A stretch of DNA of 64,000 bases, taken from contig NC_039510.1 of the NCBI RefSeq assembly GCF_003672135.1, positions 5,704,001-5,768,000 on the forward strand, written 5' to 3'. The DNA comes from Ooceraea biroi (lineage: Eukaryota; Arthropoda; Insecta; Hymenoptera; Formicidae). The notes below the pieces were generated by a model. The model worked only from the letters and a program-made list of their open reading frames with translations, had not been told where the DNA came from and ran no database searches. Made by a program: the position numbers and the translations under genes. Below, in pieces: positions 51,210-62,978 of the stretch (position 1 is the first letter of the stretch; each line of letters begins with the position of its first letter).

Positions 51210-54053
51210 TCTCCCTAGTCCTAGTAATAAATATAAAAGTACCCCGGCGGGCCAACGGCGTGTTCGTACATAATCGTACAGTCGATAGTACCATGGTCGT
51301 TGCTTCGTCAGAAACCAGGGATGAAGGGGGTGCAAAAGGGAATGGGCGAGCGAGTTACGCGAAAGGGAGGCGCGGATAGGGCGCCGGTATATTATTTGGC
51401 GGGGCTCCAGCCGGCCGCGAGGCTCGCCTCGATGCTTTCATCTTAGGCACAGCCACCCTCTCTATCTCCCCGACCCCCTTTTTTCTATTCGTCGAACAAA
51501 AGGACGTTGCACACGAGCGAAACGCGGCGGACAGGTGAACCGTGGTGTATCGACGACGTTCTATTCCCCTCTCTTTCGCTCTACTTCTCTGCAGATTCTC
51601 TTGATTTTTACGTTCTCTTCCGTACGTGCTGATATGACGGTCCTGCTGATGGCTACTACCGCCGGCGGAATAAAGCCCGGAAACCCCTGTTCCGATTTAG
51701 GATCACGGTGTGGATTCGGAAGACACTCAGATATGTAGGTACATAATAAAGTGTGACATAAAATATTCGTTAAAAGAGATTTATATTTGATACACATATA
51801 TATTTACTTTCTAAATTTTCTATTTGCGGATATTTGCTTTCATAAAATTCTGAAACGTTCTCCGATCGTCATTTTGGAAATAGGCAACGAAATTATGATC
51901 AGAAAGATGTCCGTGTTGCGATTCTAAATCTAAGAGTTTTACGGTATATTATTGTACTTTATCTAACAGTATCGTATTTTACTTTCCGCGCTTTAATAAC
52001 ACGACTGCAACGCGGACGTAGCGCGTAACTATCCATCGACGTTGTTAATTTCGAGGAGATCCGGGAATCTGGCGGCGTCTTGCATCGCCGAGTCCTCGCC
52101 GACGATCAACGCGGGCTGCGAGAGGCGGGGGACAGGGGGAGGAAGGAGGGAGCCCTCATCGAGGCCGTGTTACGTCCGGATTTCCGGGTTGCAGCGGGCG
52201 ATGTTGATGCACCGCGCGCAGCATCGGCACGGGTAACCGGTGTGCGTGGTCGGGATGCATGTGCAGCGTGCGCTACGATTCGCATCGTCGAGCGAGCGCT
52301 CTCGATGAGGTGAACAGCGAGAGAGCGACAAGGAGAGAGAGAGAGAGAAAAAGAGAGACAGAGAGATCGGAGGGTGAGAGAAGGAGAGAGATCGAGAGAT
52401 CGGGGGAGTAGAAGCGCAACCTCTGCGTGGGAACTGGAGCACTCCCCGCGTGCAGGGAATGCTTGGCGGTGAAGCGGCGACGAGGACGAGGGGGCACGAA
52501 GACGGAGACGACGATGACGATGAAGAGGAGGACCCCGAAGATGCGGTGGATGGCGGCAGCACGAGCAGCGGGGCACTCGCTCCATAAATCACGGAGAACC
52601 GGTAGTTTCCGCGCGCACAGTAGGTGGAACAATGTCCTTTCCGCGCGGCTACCGTGCGCGCGAGCGCGTGTATGGCTCTGTGTGCGTGTGCGTTTGTCTA
52701 TGTGTGTGTATATCTGTGTGGATAGATGCGCCGTATCGCGTACACTCGACCCCGTGAATCGCGTCGATTCGCCGTGAAATCCGTTTCTCTCTTTCTCTTT
52801 CTCCTTCGTGGATCACGCGATAAAACGACCGAACGGATCGATTTATCTCATCACCGTCTCCGATGCCAAAGAGATCTCGGCTCAAACTCGCGGTTTACGT
52901 TTGACTTCAAGGTAGCGGAGAATAGCATACGATAGCGCAAGCATTTGAGAACGTTCATGATATTACAGTAAGGGCTGCTTGATGTGTGAATCGATAGCAA
53001 ATGAGAGCCCGATATGGGACAAATGATGAACAAAATTGTCAGTACAAAAGTATCAGGAATAATATTTCGAAATTCGAATTCTGAAAATTTTTAGGTCCGT
53101 ACCTTTTGTTTGTCTAGGTTAATCGCATTTCAAATCCCTATTTGCTCCATTTATATGAGGGTCGTTTGAGAGAGAGAGAGATAAGCTTTCAGAAAATATG
53201 TACGTATATATATATTAATATATACGTCAATTATCATGTCAGTTTGATATTAGTGCCACCATCTCATATATTTTTTAAGGACTTATCAAACGTTTCTCGT
53301 ATTATTAACAGAGAAAGTTCATCTTCGAGTTCTAGAATAGGAGCCTCGAGAGACGATATAAGCGGAAGAACTTTTGTGGTTCCGCGATATTTAAGGGCTT
53401 CTACCTTGTTTCTCCAAGCTATTGCTTGCATATTCGATTAAGCTATCCTTCTCGAGATTCTCGGAACCAATCTTGAGCTATCTTGCTGCTGCACTATCTG
53501 GATTCTTGAAAGGATTTTCCGGCCGTTTTAATTTTCATAATTCATCACGAGATCAATCGCGCTCCGCCAAATTGCGATACACGACTCGCAGATTTTTGCG
53601 AGCCGCGCGCGCTTTCATTAACGAGAATATGCATCGCGCAGCGAGCATAACGGACAGTTCCGCACCGTGACGAAGCTGTCCGCTCCTGGTTTCGCTCGCG
53701 GGCCGAACACCCCCCCAGTCCTTCTCCGTTCGGTTTTTTCGCTTCTCGCTTCTCGCCGTCCCGGCGAGTTATTAATGACTGCGGAAACCGCCCCAAAGAT
53801 CCCGAGCGTTCGCGCGCAGCCGCCGATCTGCTGCACGCGTGCGAGCGATACGCATTTTTTGACCGGTGCTGATGAATGGCGGCTGAACTGGAGCCGGAAT
53901 GTTCTTGTCTCGGTGTTGCGGGGAGAATCCCATCGGTGCCCCATGGACGAGCGCTACCGCGGACACGCGGAATGATTTAATACGCTCGCGAGCGATTCGA
54001 CGCGCTGCCGTGATCTACGGACGCCTCACGCCAGATCGAACGCGAGAACGGCG

Positions 54054-54073
54054 AAGATCCTCGCGAGGATCTT
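54054..54073. other. 20-bp perfect palindrome
   Basis: AAGATCCTCG followed at once by its reverse complement, with no spacer. It lies about 390 bp beyond the likely 3' end of the LRR gene. Confidence 0.8.
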
Positions 54074-54459
54074 TCTGATCGGGAACGGGATCAAGATAAA
54101 GACAGGGCAGATTTATGGGAACGTATTTGTTGCTGACTCATGAAATGATCACATAAAAGCAAAAGCTCAATATAAAAAGAGATGTTGTATAGGAAAATAC
54201 ATTTTCAGATTTGGCGAAAATTTACTTAAAGTTAAATCAAAGTTCGCCACATGTCTCTTTTTGCGAATAATATAGCGCGATTAAGTATATCAAAATGAAG
54301 TTTCCCAGAGTCGCTTCACGCAGCATGCATGATGCACTCGACGACTTGTAAGATTTCGATCATTCGTAACGTTTCGATCATTCCGGACGCACTGAAGCGC
54401 GAACGAACGCGTCGAATTACCGTTAGTTTCTAGCATGTGAGAACTCGCGATTCGAATCG

Positions 54460-54702
54460 TTTATTCAGAAAACGATGCAGGTCTAATCGCGAAAATCTCT
54501 CCGAAACGATAGTTTGTAGCCAATCACTGTTCGTACCTTATTAAGAATCGTGAAGCTTTAGAATCGCATGTTAGAATTGGAGATATACTTCAAGTAAATT
54601 ACCTCAACATTATCCGCAGAAAACAGTTTAGTAATTATTGAAGTACTGCAATTCAATTATATTGAGACATCAAAAACGCATGAACATTATTGCGGCTTTA
54701 TC
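54460..54702 (-). terminator. candidate poly(A) signals of the LRR gene
   Basis: Downstream of the stop codon on the minus strand, a variant signal GATAAA lies at 54702-54697 (about 190 nt after the stop). A canonical AATAAA lies at 54465-54460 (about 425 nt after the stop). Either could end the transcript; the sequence alone does not decide. Confidence 0.3.
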
Positions 54703-54889
54703 TTAATCTCAATGCAAATTAAAACATGCAAATGCAAACTGCAAAAAAAACATCGAAAGCATCGAAAAATCGTCGCTGTAAACTCGCGACGATGAAACGC
54801 ATATAGCTACTAAGACATCTCTTGATTTAGCACAGCTGAGTTTCATAAAAAGAAACAAAAGAATTACAAACAACGAAGCTCGCGACGGA

Positions 54890-56130
54890 TCAATGAATGT
54901 TCTTTTTCAAAGCATCGACGTCGGCCTGCAGCTCAGTGACCTTCCTCGCGAGTTCGCGTACATGCTCGCTCAAATCGGCCAGAGCGCGCGCCGAGTCGAC
55001 AGTAACGAGTTTGCGATCGACACATCCTTGCAGAACAGCGTCATCGACATCGGCGTGCAACTCGTGCACGAGGCAATCCTCGATCAGCCTATCGTTGGCG
55101 CCCCAATCCTGGACGAAATGGATGTGGTTTTTGCCCAGGTACCACGTCATCGAAGGGCGGCATCGGTACAACCACGGATTGCCGGCGATGTGGATCCTCC
55201 TCAGCCTCGTCAGCCTGCGCAGCATGTCGGGCGGCAGGCAGAAGTTCAGCTCGTTGTACGCGATGTCCCAGTACTCCAGATTGGGCAGCAGATCGTACAA
55301 TCGTGCGTCGATCTCGGCGATGCGATTGCGCCACGCGATCAGCGCTTCCAGGCTCGTCAGGTCTTGCAGCCAAGACGCGTCCAGCACGCGGATCCTGTTG
55401 CCGATCAGGCCCAGCACGCGCAGCCTGCCGAGACCGCGAAACGCGTTAGGCTCGATCTGCTCCACGCCGCATCCAGTGATATTGAGCTCCTCCAGGGTGG
55501 CGCCGTACGCGGAGAACGCGTCCGTTGGTATTGTCTTGATGCTGGAGTTCCTGATTTCGATGCCCACCGCGCCCACGGGTATTTGTAACTGTGTATACAT
55601 ATCAGAATATACATATCAGAATGTGATGTTACTACATCAGATAGTTTCTGGAAGCGTGAAAAGAGTAAAGATGGCAGTTAAAGCAATTTGACAATCCGCA
55701 GCTTTCTAATGATGTATGTATGATTGCGAAATCGGTGTGGAATGATAAATGCTTTTAGTCCTTAGATATAATGCGATTTGAATTTGGAATATATCATGGT
55801 GTAAAATATGCTTGCGCAACTGATAATAATAAAATATAAAGCTTTAGAAATACAGAAAATATAAAATAATACATAAATAATCTCCCTTAATTCTAACAAA
55901 AGATAGAAGTCTCTACGAGATAAAACAGGAAGGTTATTTAATGTTTCTAATCACAGGGGAGCTCCAGTAAAAGAGAGATTCGAATCTCGAATCGCGCGGG
56001 ATGGTACCTGCAGATTTGTAAGACCTTCGCACTGGTACCAATCTTGACGTCCGTTCAAACCTGGTCGGCAATCGGCCGAACACGCGGCTAGAATCGTCGC
56101 GAGGACGAGCAATTCCAGGACACGCTTCAT
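54890..56130 (-). CDS. secreted leucine-rich-repeat protein with C-terminal coiled coil (two exons)
   Basis: The gene has two coding exons, 56130-56008 and 55588-54890, joined in phase 0 across a 419-bp intron with donor CAG|GTACC and acceptor ACACAG. The product is 273 residues. Residues 1-19 form a signal peptide (MKRV start, hydrophobic LELLVLATILAA, cleavage expected after CSA). C21 and C34 look like an N-terminal LRR cap. LRR units run from about 48 to 178, with LxxLxLxxN-type cores around L76/N77, L100/N105, L124/N129, W148/N153 and I173/N178. A cysteine-bearing C-terminal flank follows (NPWLYRC, then C184, C213, C230; also C158). Residues 244-272 form a coiled coil with a/d positions L244, L247, V251, L254, V258, L261, V265, L268 and I272. 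NSS (55) and NIT (77) are possible N-glycosylation sites. The M at 56130 is chosen because it opens the signal peptide, has G at -3 and lies just downstream of a TATA box; an in-frame ATG farther upstream precedes the inferred transcription start. The role is probably extracellular binding or immune recognition, which is inference. The splice model is strong but untested. Confidence 0.85.
55589..56007 (-). other. intron of the LRR gene
   Basis: This is a 419-bp AT-rich intron. On the minus strand it starts GTACC and ends ACACAG. Without splicing, exon 1 runs into TGA at 55951 after 60 codons, and exon 2 has no signal peptide. Splicing here gives a continuous LRR N-terminus (LTNLQ joined to LQIPVG), which supports the junction. 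The 3' end carries a duplicated TCTGATATGTATA motif and only a weak pyrimidine tract. Confidence 0.75.
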
Positions 56131-56154
56131 CGCGACGAGTCTTTCGGTGAGGTC

Positions 56155-56188
56155 TGAATACTGGTCGTTCTCGCATTCGCTTCTTATA
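56155..56188 (-). promoter_or_regulatory. core promoter of the LRR gene (TATA box and initiator)
   Basis: On the minus strand TATAAGAA occupies 56188-56181. About 26-33 nt downstream are the initiator-like sequences CCAGT (A at 56162) and TTCAGA (A at 56155). This spacing is normal for an insect TATA promoter. It implies a 5' UTR of roughly 25-32 nt before the ATG at 56130. Start-site mapping has not been done. Confidence 0.5.
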
Positions 56189-56537
56189 GTCGATGTCAGG
56201 GTCATCTAGAGCATTATCGACGACATCGAGGAAAAATAACGACCAGCCAGGGAAGTACCGGACCATAAGATCGTAAATGTATTGCGACACATATGCTCTG
56301 TGCATTGCATATTAAACTATCGGCAGAGGATTCACGATATGTGGTCGATAGTTTCTTGGATATTTAATATAATAAAATAATTTCGAATTGATTTCATATT
56401 GAAATATGAATATTTAATATTAAATATAAAAGAAAACCGCGAATTTTGATACGTTAAATTGATAAAATAATACTTGAAATTTGTATATGTAAAATTTGTA
56501 TAAGTATTTAATTTATTTTATATGAAATACATGTATT

Positions 56538-56570
56538 GATATATATATATATATTTATTTATTTATTTAT
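56538..56570. repeat. (AT)n(TTTA)n microsatellite
   Basis: AT dinucleotides pass into four to five TTTA units, upstream of the LRR gene promoter. Confidence 0.85.
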
Positions 56571-58582
56571 TCCGTAAACAAGCATCTAATTTGTCGGCCA
56601 CTTCTGGACCAGACGGAGATGAAGAAGCGTTCGGGGCATCGATTATAAAAATTCTCGTAGAGAGCCTCGTTTGCCTTGCATACAGTTTCTTCGTCCCGAC
56701 GAGTGGATCGTCGACCGGATTGCCTATAGCATCCGTTCGATTTCTGGATACAGGCTTATTGCACGAATGGCGATAAAAGCTCGGGAGCCGGATAATTAGG
56801 GTGTCTCGCATTTATTTCTGATAATTTATTCGGCGCGAATGGTCCGCGTGATTGGAACCGGTTTTGCTTTGTGAAAAAGCTCGTGATGATTGCAATTCAA
56901 TACACTTCTCCTATTAAGATCAGTCCGATGATGAATCGTCAACGCGCGTCGAATTGACGACTCAGAGAAATCACCGTGTCTTTAGCAGCGACGCGTCCTC
57001 GACATCCGCATTCCGAGGGAGAGGGATGATTTATCACTCGGGGCGACATTCACGACACACCGAGTTCCGTTCTCTCCCTTTCTAGACACCCTCCTACCTC
57101 GAACTTCCGTTTCGCGAATACTTTGTCGCGATAAGACTTATCGTGACATAGATACCGAGATACCTCAAGTATGACGCGTTAAGCGGCCGATGAAACTGCC
57201 ACATAAAGATTTACTCGATTCTCTCGAGTACGACATTGTTACGACGTCGGCGCGACATGCGGTTTAACTTTCGTCATTTAATGGGTCGTACTGGAGTTTT
57301 GCAAACCTCTGTCTACGAGGCTCTTGTAGCACTTGCTTTGTAGCTTGCAATTTACTTTTGTCCTTCCTTTCTCACGTACATCAAACGTCCACGAAACGGA
57401 AAACAGTATCGTTAAATAGCGATGAGGTGTCAATGTCGAGACATTCTCCGATGGATTAAAGCACGGGAGGGAGGCTGCTGGATTATGTCACACGTAACTA
57501 TCGTTCCCGTAATTACGGGGTTTGGGGGACAGCTTTTGGCACTTTCGTGTAATGTCTTCATGACGCGCGGTGACCGTGCACGGCCCGCGGCAGGATTTGC
57601 GAGCATAATGACTCGCGCGCTCGCTATGATCGAAATATTAAAGGAACCCCCCGTTCGCGCGATAATGCCTACGTGCTTTACAGACGTTAAGCTGTGGCCC
57701 GCGTGAATTGCACGGTGCCACCGCATAATAATAAAGCCCGTTGGTTGGCTGGTTGGTCGGACGGTCATTTCGATCGCTTTCTCGCGTAGCCAACCGATCT
57801 GATGGCGTATCCGTATGGTTCACACGCCGTGCATATATATATGCGCATTTGTCATCCCCCGTGCGGGAATAAAGGCACGCGCGCGCAGATGCGTATCTCT
57901 AATGACACACCTACGAAACGTACGGAGCACGCACGTACGTTCACCTCCGCGAAATGCGATCTCGCAATTAAACAGCCAGAAAATTGTCGCGCGTTGGATT
58001 ATCACGTCGTGTTAAACTGTCACGTATAATTAGACGCAACTCAGACGTGTTTCAATTAATAAATCTCAGAGGAAGAGGCAAACGTGCTCGGTCACCAATC
58101 ATCAGCAGGATGCAGTTGCAAAGTCGGAGCCAGACGTTCGTCATAAATATACGTAGAACGAGCGATTGCAAAATTAGGACTGTCTGCTTGTCGGATGTAG
58201 ATCAAAAGTCTCGAATTACAGTCATCTCCGAATAGATTCGGCTTCCTGGTACCCCTCGTTCATGATAACGATGCATTGCGGGACCGATATGTCGCGCACG
58301 CCGGAAGAAGTACAACGCGAGGTCGAAGGAAGGTGTTAACGGGGAAGAGAGTACGCGAGGTACATGTACGGCGACAGGTACATGCGAACCCAGCCGCACA
58401 CGTACACTGGTGCATATAAGACCATACATACGCTGCCGGCACGACGGCAAATCGTAATGCCGTAATAATGGATGCACTACCAGCAACAGTTGTCCAGCGG
58501 CGTGAAGGGTCCGAGGGGCAAAGGGAGCAGTAAAAGGGGGGTTGAAATGGGTGGAAAAGCCGCGGTGGAAGGACGGGTTAGA

Positions 58583-58608
58583 AGAGAGAGAGAGAGAGAG
58601 AGAGAGAG
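58583..58608. repeat. (AG)n microsatellite
   Basis: Thirteen AG units. Confidence 0.9.
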
Positions 58609-58779
58609 GGAACTAAAGGGTGCCACCGGTCTCTCCCACGCGAATGCGGACGTCCCGCTTCCGAGCGCGAAGCTACGCAATTTGCGTGTAAATATTTCCG
58701 CCGGCTTTTACACGGTCGGCGCGTGTACATTCCGTGCTCCCTCGCGCGGAGTACATAGAACTCTCGGGTACATAGAATG

Positions 58780-58804
58780 AGCGAGCTAGCGAGCGAGCGA
58801 GCGC
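58780..58804. repeat. (GAGC)n microsatellite
   Basis: About six GAGC/GAGCTAGC units. The same motif recurs at 6232-6250, 6391-6406 (as CTCG), 31307-31322 and 34690-34709. Confidence 0.85.
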
Positions 58805-61250
58805 GGTGTACCAAGAGGGTCTCCGTGTCCTCCTCGCCAAGCGTTTTGCAAACTCGCACGAGCTCGCGTATGCACGCACAGCGGAATGCATAATTTATCG
58901 AATACGCCGCGCGGTTTTACGCCCGCTCGATAGTCGCGCTCGATTAGTCGCGGCGGGGGTCACGGAAAAGTCGCCGGTAATCGCCCAGGCCCGAGATAAG
59001 CACCGTCAGACACCGTACGGAGCGGAATCGCGGAATCCGCTTGCGCCGATAACGGCGCGTTAATCACCGCCGTCGTGTGTTCTCCCTGTTTGCATAATCG
59101 TCGGTTATTAATGCGTTCTTCGCACACATGCACATGCAAAGAGGCGGCCGTCCCGTTCAGTATTGTGCGAGACCCGACGAGACCTCCTCGCCGATCTTAT
59201 TTTCGAAGCCGATGCGCCGATAAGCTTCTCCATCTCGCGCGCGACCTTTTTGCAAGATTGCAAGTTGCGGGTTTCCGCGGACCGCGAGAGCGCCGATAAC
59301 ACACTCGCCCGACACGATCAATAAGTTACGACGGAGATATTAGATACGTCGACGAAAAATGTCTACGCTCGCGAGTAAATCCGCGCGGCCAATCGCGCGA
59401 GTATACCCGCGTCGCGAAACGATTCGCGTGTCGGCGAACGGCGGCGCATTAACCGGCCGTCCGCCCTGTAATCGCAGAAAAGCGACGTTTAAGCGACCGC
59501 TTTCAGCGTTATTCCTTTTACGTTTATTACGTTCATAACGAGCGCGGGGAGGGAACGCAAAATTGCCGACGACGACGATGTCGGCAGTCGCCGATAAGGC
59601 CCGGAGGAGCGTATCAACGCCGATCGCGCCGTCCCGTCGACATTTCGCTCGCTTGGTCTAGGTTGCGCTCTTCGTCGGCCCAGACAAATGTTTATGTTCA
59701 CGGGGGTGGGCGATCAGGGGGGGCTGGCGAGATACGTTAACGCGGATACGCGTTAAACTGATACGCGACGGCGGCGTTACGAAACGATACGTCGGCGGTG
59801 GTGGCGGCGGTGGTGCACCAACTATATGGCGTCGTAAACGAGTCCCGGTGCGGCGGCGTGCGGAGCAGTAAACCCCGTCTGTGCCGACGCGCACGTGCGC
59901 TGGATGCACGTGCGTGTTGCCCCGGATGTAGAGAAACGCACCGAGGAACGATACGAGTGCAAAGAAGCGCAAAGTCCGATGAAATTCTGATTCGCGGATT
60001 CGCGATGCGTTTTCATCGCGACGCTTGATCGTCAAATCAAAGGGGGCTGGGGAACAGGAAAAGGGTAAAGAAGAATTGCACCCCATGTTCTCAGCGAGTC
60101 ATATTACTCGGAAAATTCAGATACTTGAAGAGAGAAAGAGAGAGGTTCGAAGAAGAAAATTTTAAGTGATTGCTATATTTGTCCTCGATTTTCTCTCGAA
60201 CGATGATGCATCGCGCAAGTAATAAATATCTTCCGTGACTGGTTATTTGATTGCCGATCCTGCTTTCGACGCTGCTCGCGCAGTTGTGCCAGCAGTCGCC
60301 GGAAACTAATGCGGAAAGTTGCGCGCGCGGGCGCGCGTTTACACGAAAATGGATTATTGGAAAAGCGTTCAAGAGCGCTTAAGAATTTCGGCGGCGCGCC
60401 GCATGGTGCACGACGAGTAAAACGAGGATGACGGGAGACGCGATAACGGTTGCGAGAGAACCCTGTCATCCACGATGTGCGAGACCGGCTTACGCGATTC
60501 AGAATTAATCGTGTAGTACTCCGAACTTTGCGCTCGCAATTAATGTACCTACTATTACAAAATTACCTTGTACAAAGTCAGATTTTTAACAGAAACAATT
60601 GTCACTTCCTGTGACGCGAATAGTTGTTATTCTGAAAATCGTCAATAACAGTCAACACAATGTCGCGTATTTCATCTCGACAGTATAGTAATAAGCTGTA
60701 CATTTGTTTGTAAATTCCGAGTCGTCCCTATTATGTCTGCTCTGGACACACGTGTGCTTTTATTATTTAGTGCTTTACATTTTCACGTGCAACATTTTCT
60801 CGCGAATCAATAACGCGTTGCTAAATTTACTAATCGACTGGCAAGCATGAAATCGTGCAGTGGAAAAATGATGTGAGGTACGCGAGGGAGGTAGCCGCGT
60901 ACTCGAGGAACGCGATTTTATCTTTTTACTTCTCGCCCAAGGATGCCTCTCACCGCTCGGGCGAGGGGGATGCTCGCGCCCTTGTGCATCCCGCGCGGAC
61001 TCTGCCGTTCGCATTATGATAGGCGGTAATTACGCGCGGCATTAATTAGCCGTTTGATATATGACTTTAACGTGTGGCGCAGGGAGGAAGGCCCGAAGCA
61101 TACGGATCATTAAGTGCACGTACATACGCATCGCCGTAGCTTTGCATTCCACGTGCGCATCTATCGCGTAACCTGTAGCAGGCCACACGATACCCCGCTT
61201 ATGGGGCACCACATCGTCGTGCATGTGCGCACGTATCCGTGGCTAAAATT

Positions 61251-62027
61251 ATGGGAATTCGTGGTAGCGTAAGTCACAGAGCCGAGTCGAGCTCGACTCC
61301 AGGACCGCCCAGATTCTTTTGGTTTTACAAGCGCAATCGAGATGTTTTCATGCTTATGAAAGTTATGGAAACAGAAAGTACTTGGTGCTTGGAAACCTGC
61401 GTGACCCGCGCACGAACTTGCAGACAACGAATTTCACATGTAAAAATTGGAATGTGCGAATTGAAAAGGATACGTTACTTTGATGACGTGCACGTTCTTT
61501 CCATTGATCGAGAACAGGCTGATGAAGATTCAACTTCTGAAATTAATCTTTTTGAAGATTCACAATGCGACTGCGTAATGGAGACACCGTGCTATAAACG
61601 CGAACGACGACCTGCATCTCTGAAGGGAGAAAGTATTAAAGAACGAAGCCTTTTCTGGATCTTTCTCGCGAGGGGGATCCTCGCGTTTCCCGACTCGCTG
61701 CGTTCGCTCGTCGTCGCGCACGCGAGGCATTTTTCATGTCTTGCGTCTTCAGCCCTTGCTCCCTTCAGCCCTTCAGCCCCGGAGACTCCTTCGCTCGATC
61801 TGCCGCCTCGTCGTGCGCCTTTTTCTTCCTTTCTCTCTCTCTCTCTTTCTCTCGCTCGCTTCGTTCTTCCTTCGCGATGCGCCGCGAGAGCTGTAAACAA
61901 CTCGGATGCCCCTCCTGGAAACATCCCCATAAAGTACGTTTTATCTATCGTAAATCGATGGAGCGGCGTATTTCACCGGCGCTCTGTTATACAATGCGGC
62001 TCAATTAATGCCAAACCGTTGCCCTGA
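61251..62027 (+). other. coding-like open frame, status unresolved
   Basis: A plus frame stays open for about 259 codons from the ATG at 61251. The first ~130 codons use a mixed, protein-like composition (for example FDDVHVLSIDREQADEDSTS and MCELKRIRYFD). The last half runs into CT-rich serine/leucine sequence typical of chance frames. No domain, signal peptide or convincing splice sites were recognised. It could be a fragment of an old gene or transposon, or chance. Confidence 0.2.
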
Positions 62028-62048
62028 TTTATTTCTTAACTCGGCCGT

Positions 62049-62076
62049 GCCGCCGCCGCCGCCGCCGACGCCGACG
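62049..62076. repeat. (CCG)n trinucleotide array
   Basis: GCCGCC units ending in GACGCCGACG. Confidence 0.85.
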
Positions 62077-62951
62077 ATCGGCTGCATCGCGATAATCTAC
62101 GCCCCTTATACGGTATACGATCGACCGTGAACCACTCGCTAAAGGATCGCATGGTAGTTGGTCGGTTCACGCGGTGAACGCTTAAACGTGTTTAAACCAC
62201 CGCTGCCCGTCCGCACATCGATCGTTGATCTTTCAATGAACGACTTATGTTAATATGCTTCGCACACGTCGTTTCTGACCCTTCAATCACAGTAGTGACT
62301 ATAAATCGATAGAGTTGACGATTGGAGTTGTCGGGATGATGTAACAGCGTTTTACAAGAGCGTGCCCAAAGGATAATTACATCTAATTAGAGTTAATTTA
62401 TAATTAGCTAATTAAGGAATTTTATTACATTCTCCTGAGTCTCATTTCGGTCGATTTTCAATGAATATTATTATTTTATTGATGTAATAAATTCTTTGAA
62501 ACTAAAATATCTATTGCAGACATTATTCTTGATTTTCTGCGAACACGCGGGTGTCTCGTACGCGTCGGAAATGCGCCGAGGCAAGCTGACTCTCTTTCGA
62601 ATCTTGCGCTTCTTGCGTTACTTGGTAGTCGCGAATCACGCGGCAGGGAGGTAAGAAAGGCGGCCGCGCACGGAGCTAACGCGTCTGCGAAATTTGAGCC
62701 GCGAAATGCACGAGCGGCAAGAACCGAGGACCGCGTCACCGCCAACTCCGACTTCGCAGAATCCGGCAAACAATGAGACGATACCCGGAACGGACGGTAT
62801 TCCTTCAATAGCGAGACCGCGGGCGCCCAGCACCCGACGTTGCATTAGTTTCCATTATTCCGGCCATTGTTCCGCGCGAACTCGTCCCGTTCCCCGCCGC
62901 ATCTTCGCCAGCCCTTCTCGCAGCTTCCGGTGGTTGCGCGACCTGCAAGAC

Positions 62952-62978
62952 AACGACGACGACGATGACGATGACGAC
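62952..62978. repeat. (ACG)n/(ATG)n trinucleotide array
   Basis: GACGAC and GATGAC triplets. In the plus frame that stays open from about 62694 to 63239 they read as a run of nine aspartates. Confidence 0.85.

Larger units (their letters stand above)
46494..54459. other. gene-free stretch
   Basis: A purine-rich segment at 48280-48790 ends in an imperfect R/Y hairpin with a GAAA loop near 48711-48726. Another purine-rich segment lies at 52305-52545. Also present are the AT and TG microsatellites at 48928 and 51172, an AT-rich near-palindrome at 53202-53227 and the 20-bp palindrome at 54054. No exon recognised. Confidence 0.45.
56189..61250. other. gene-free stretch upstream of the LRR gene
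   Basis: AT-rich to about 56600, then CpG-rich. It contains the AT/TTTA, AG and GAGC microsatellites and a 14-bp palindrome CCCGTAATTACGGG at 57506-57519 with a homeodomain-type TAATTA core. Both strands are open across about 57430-57700, which argues for chance. Confidence 0.45.

Noticed and set aside
55951..56205. Upstream in-frame ATG at 56205 as the LRR start
   Set aside because: It lies upstream of the TATA box and inferred start site, and would bury the signal peptide behind a charged 25-residue extension.
57422..57768. Matched open frames on both strands of 94 and 112 codons
   Set aside because: Neither has a domain and both strands are open over the same bases, which is the signature of chance.
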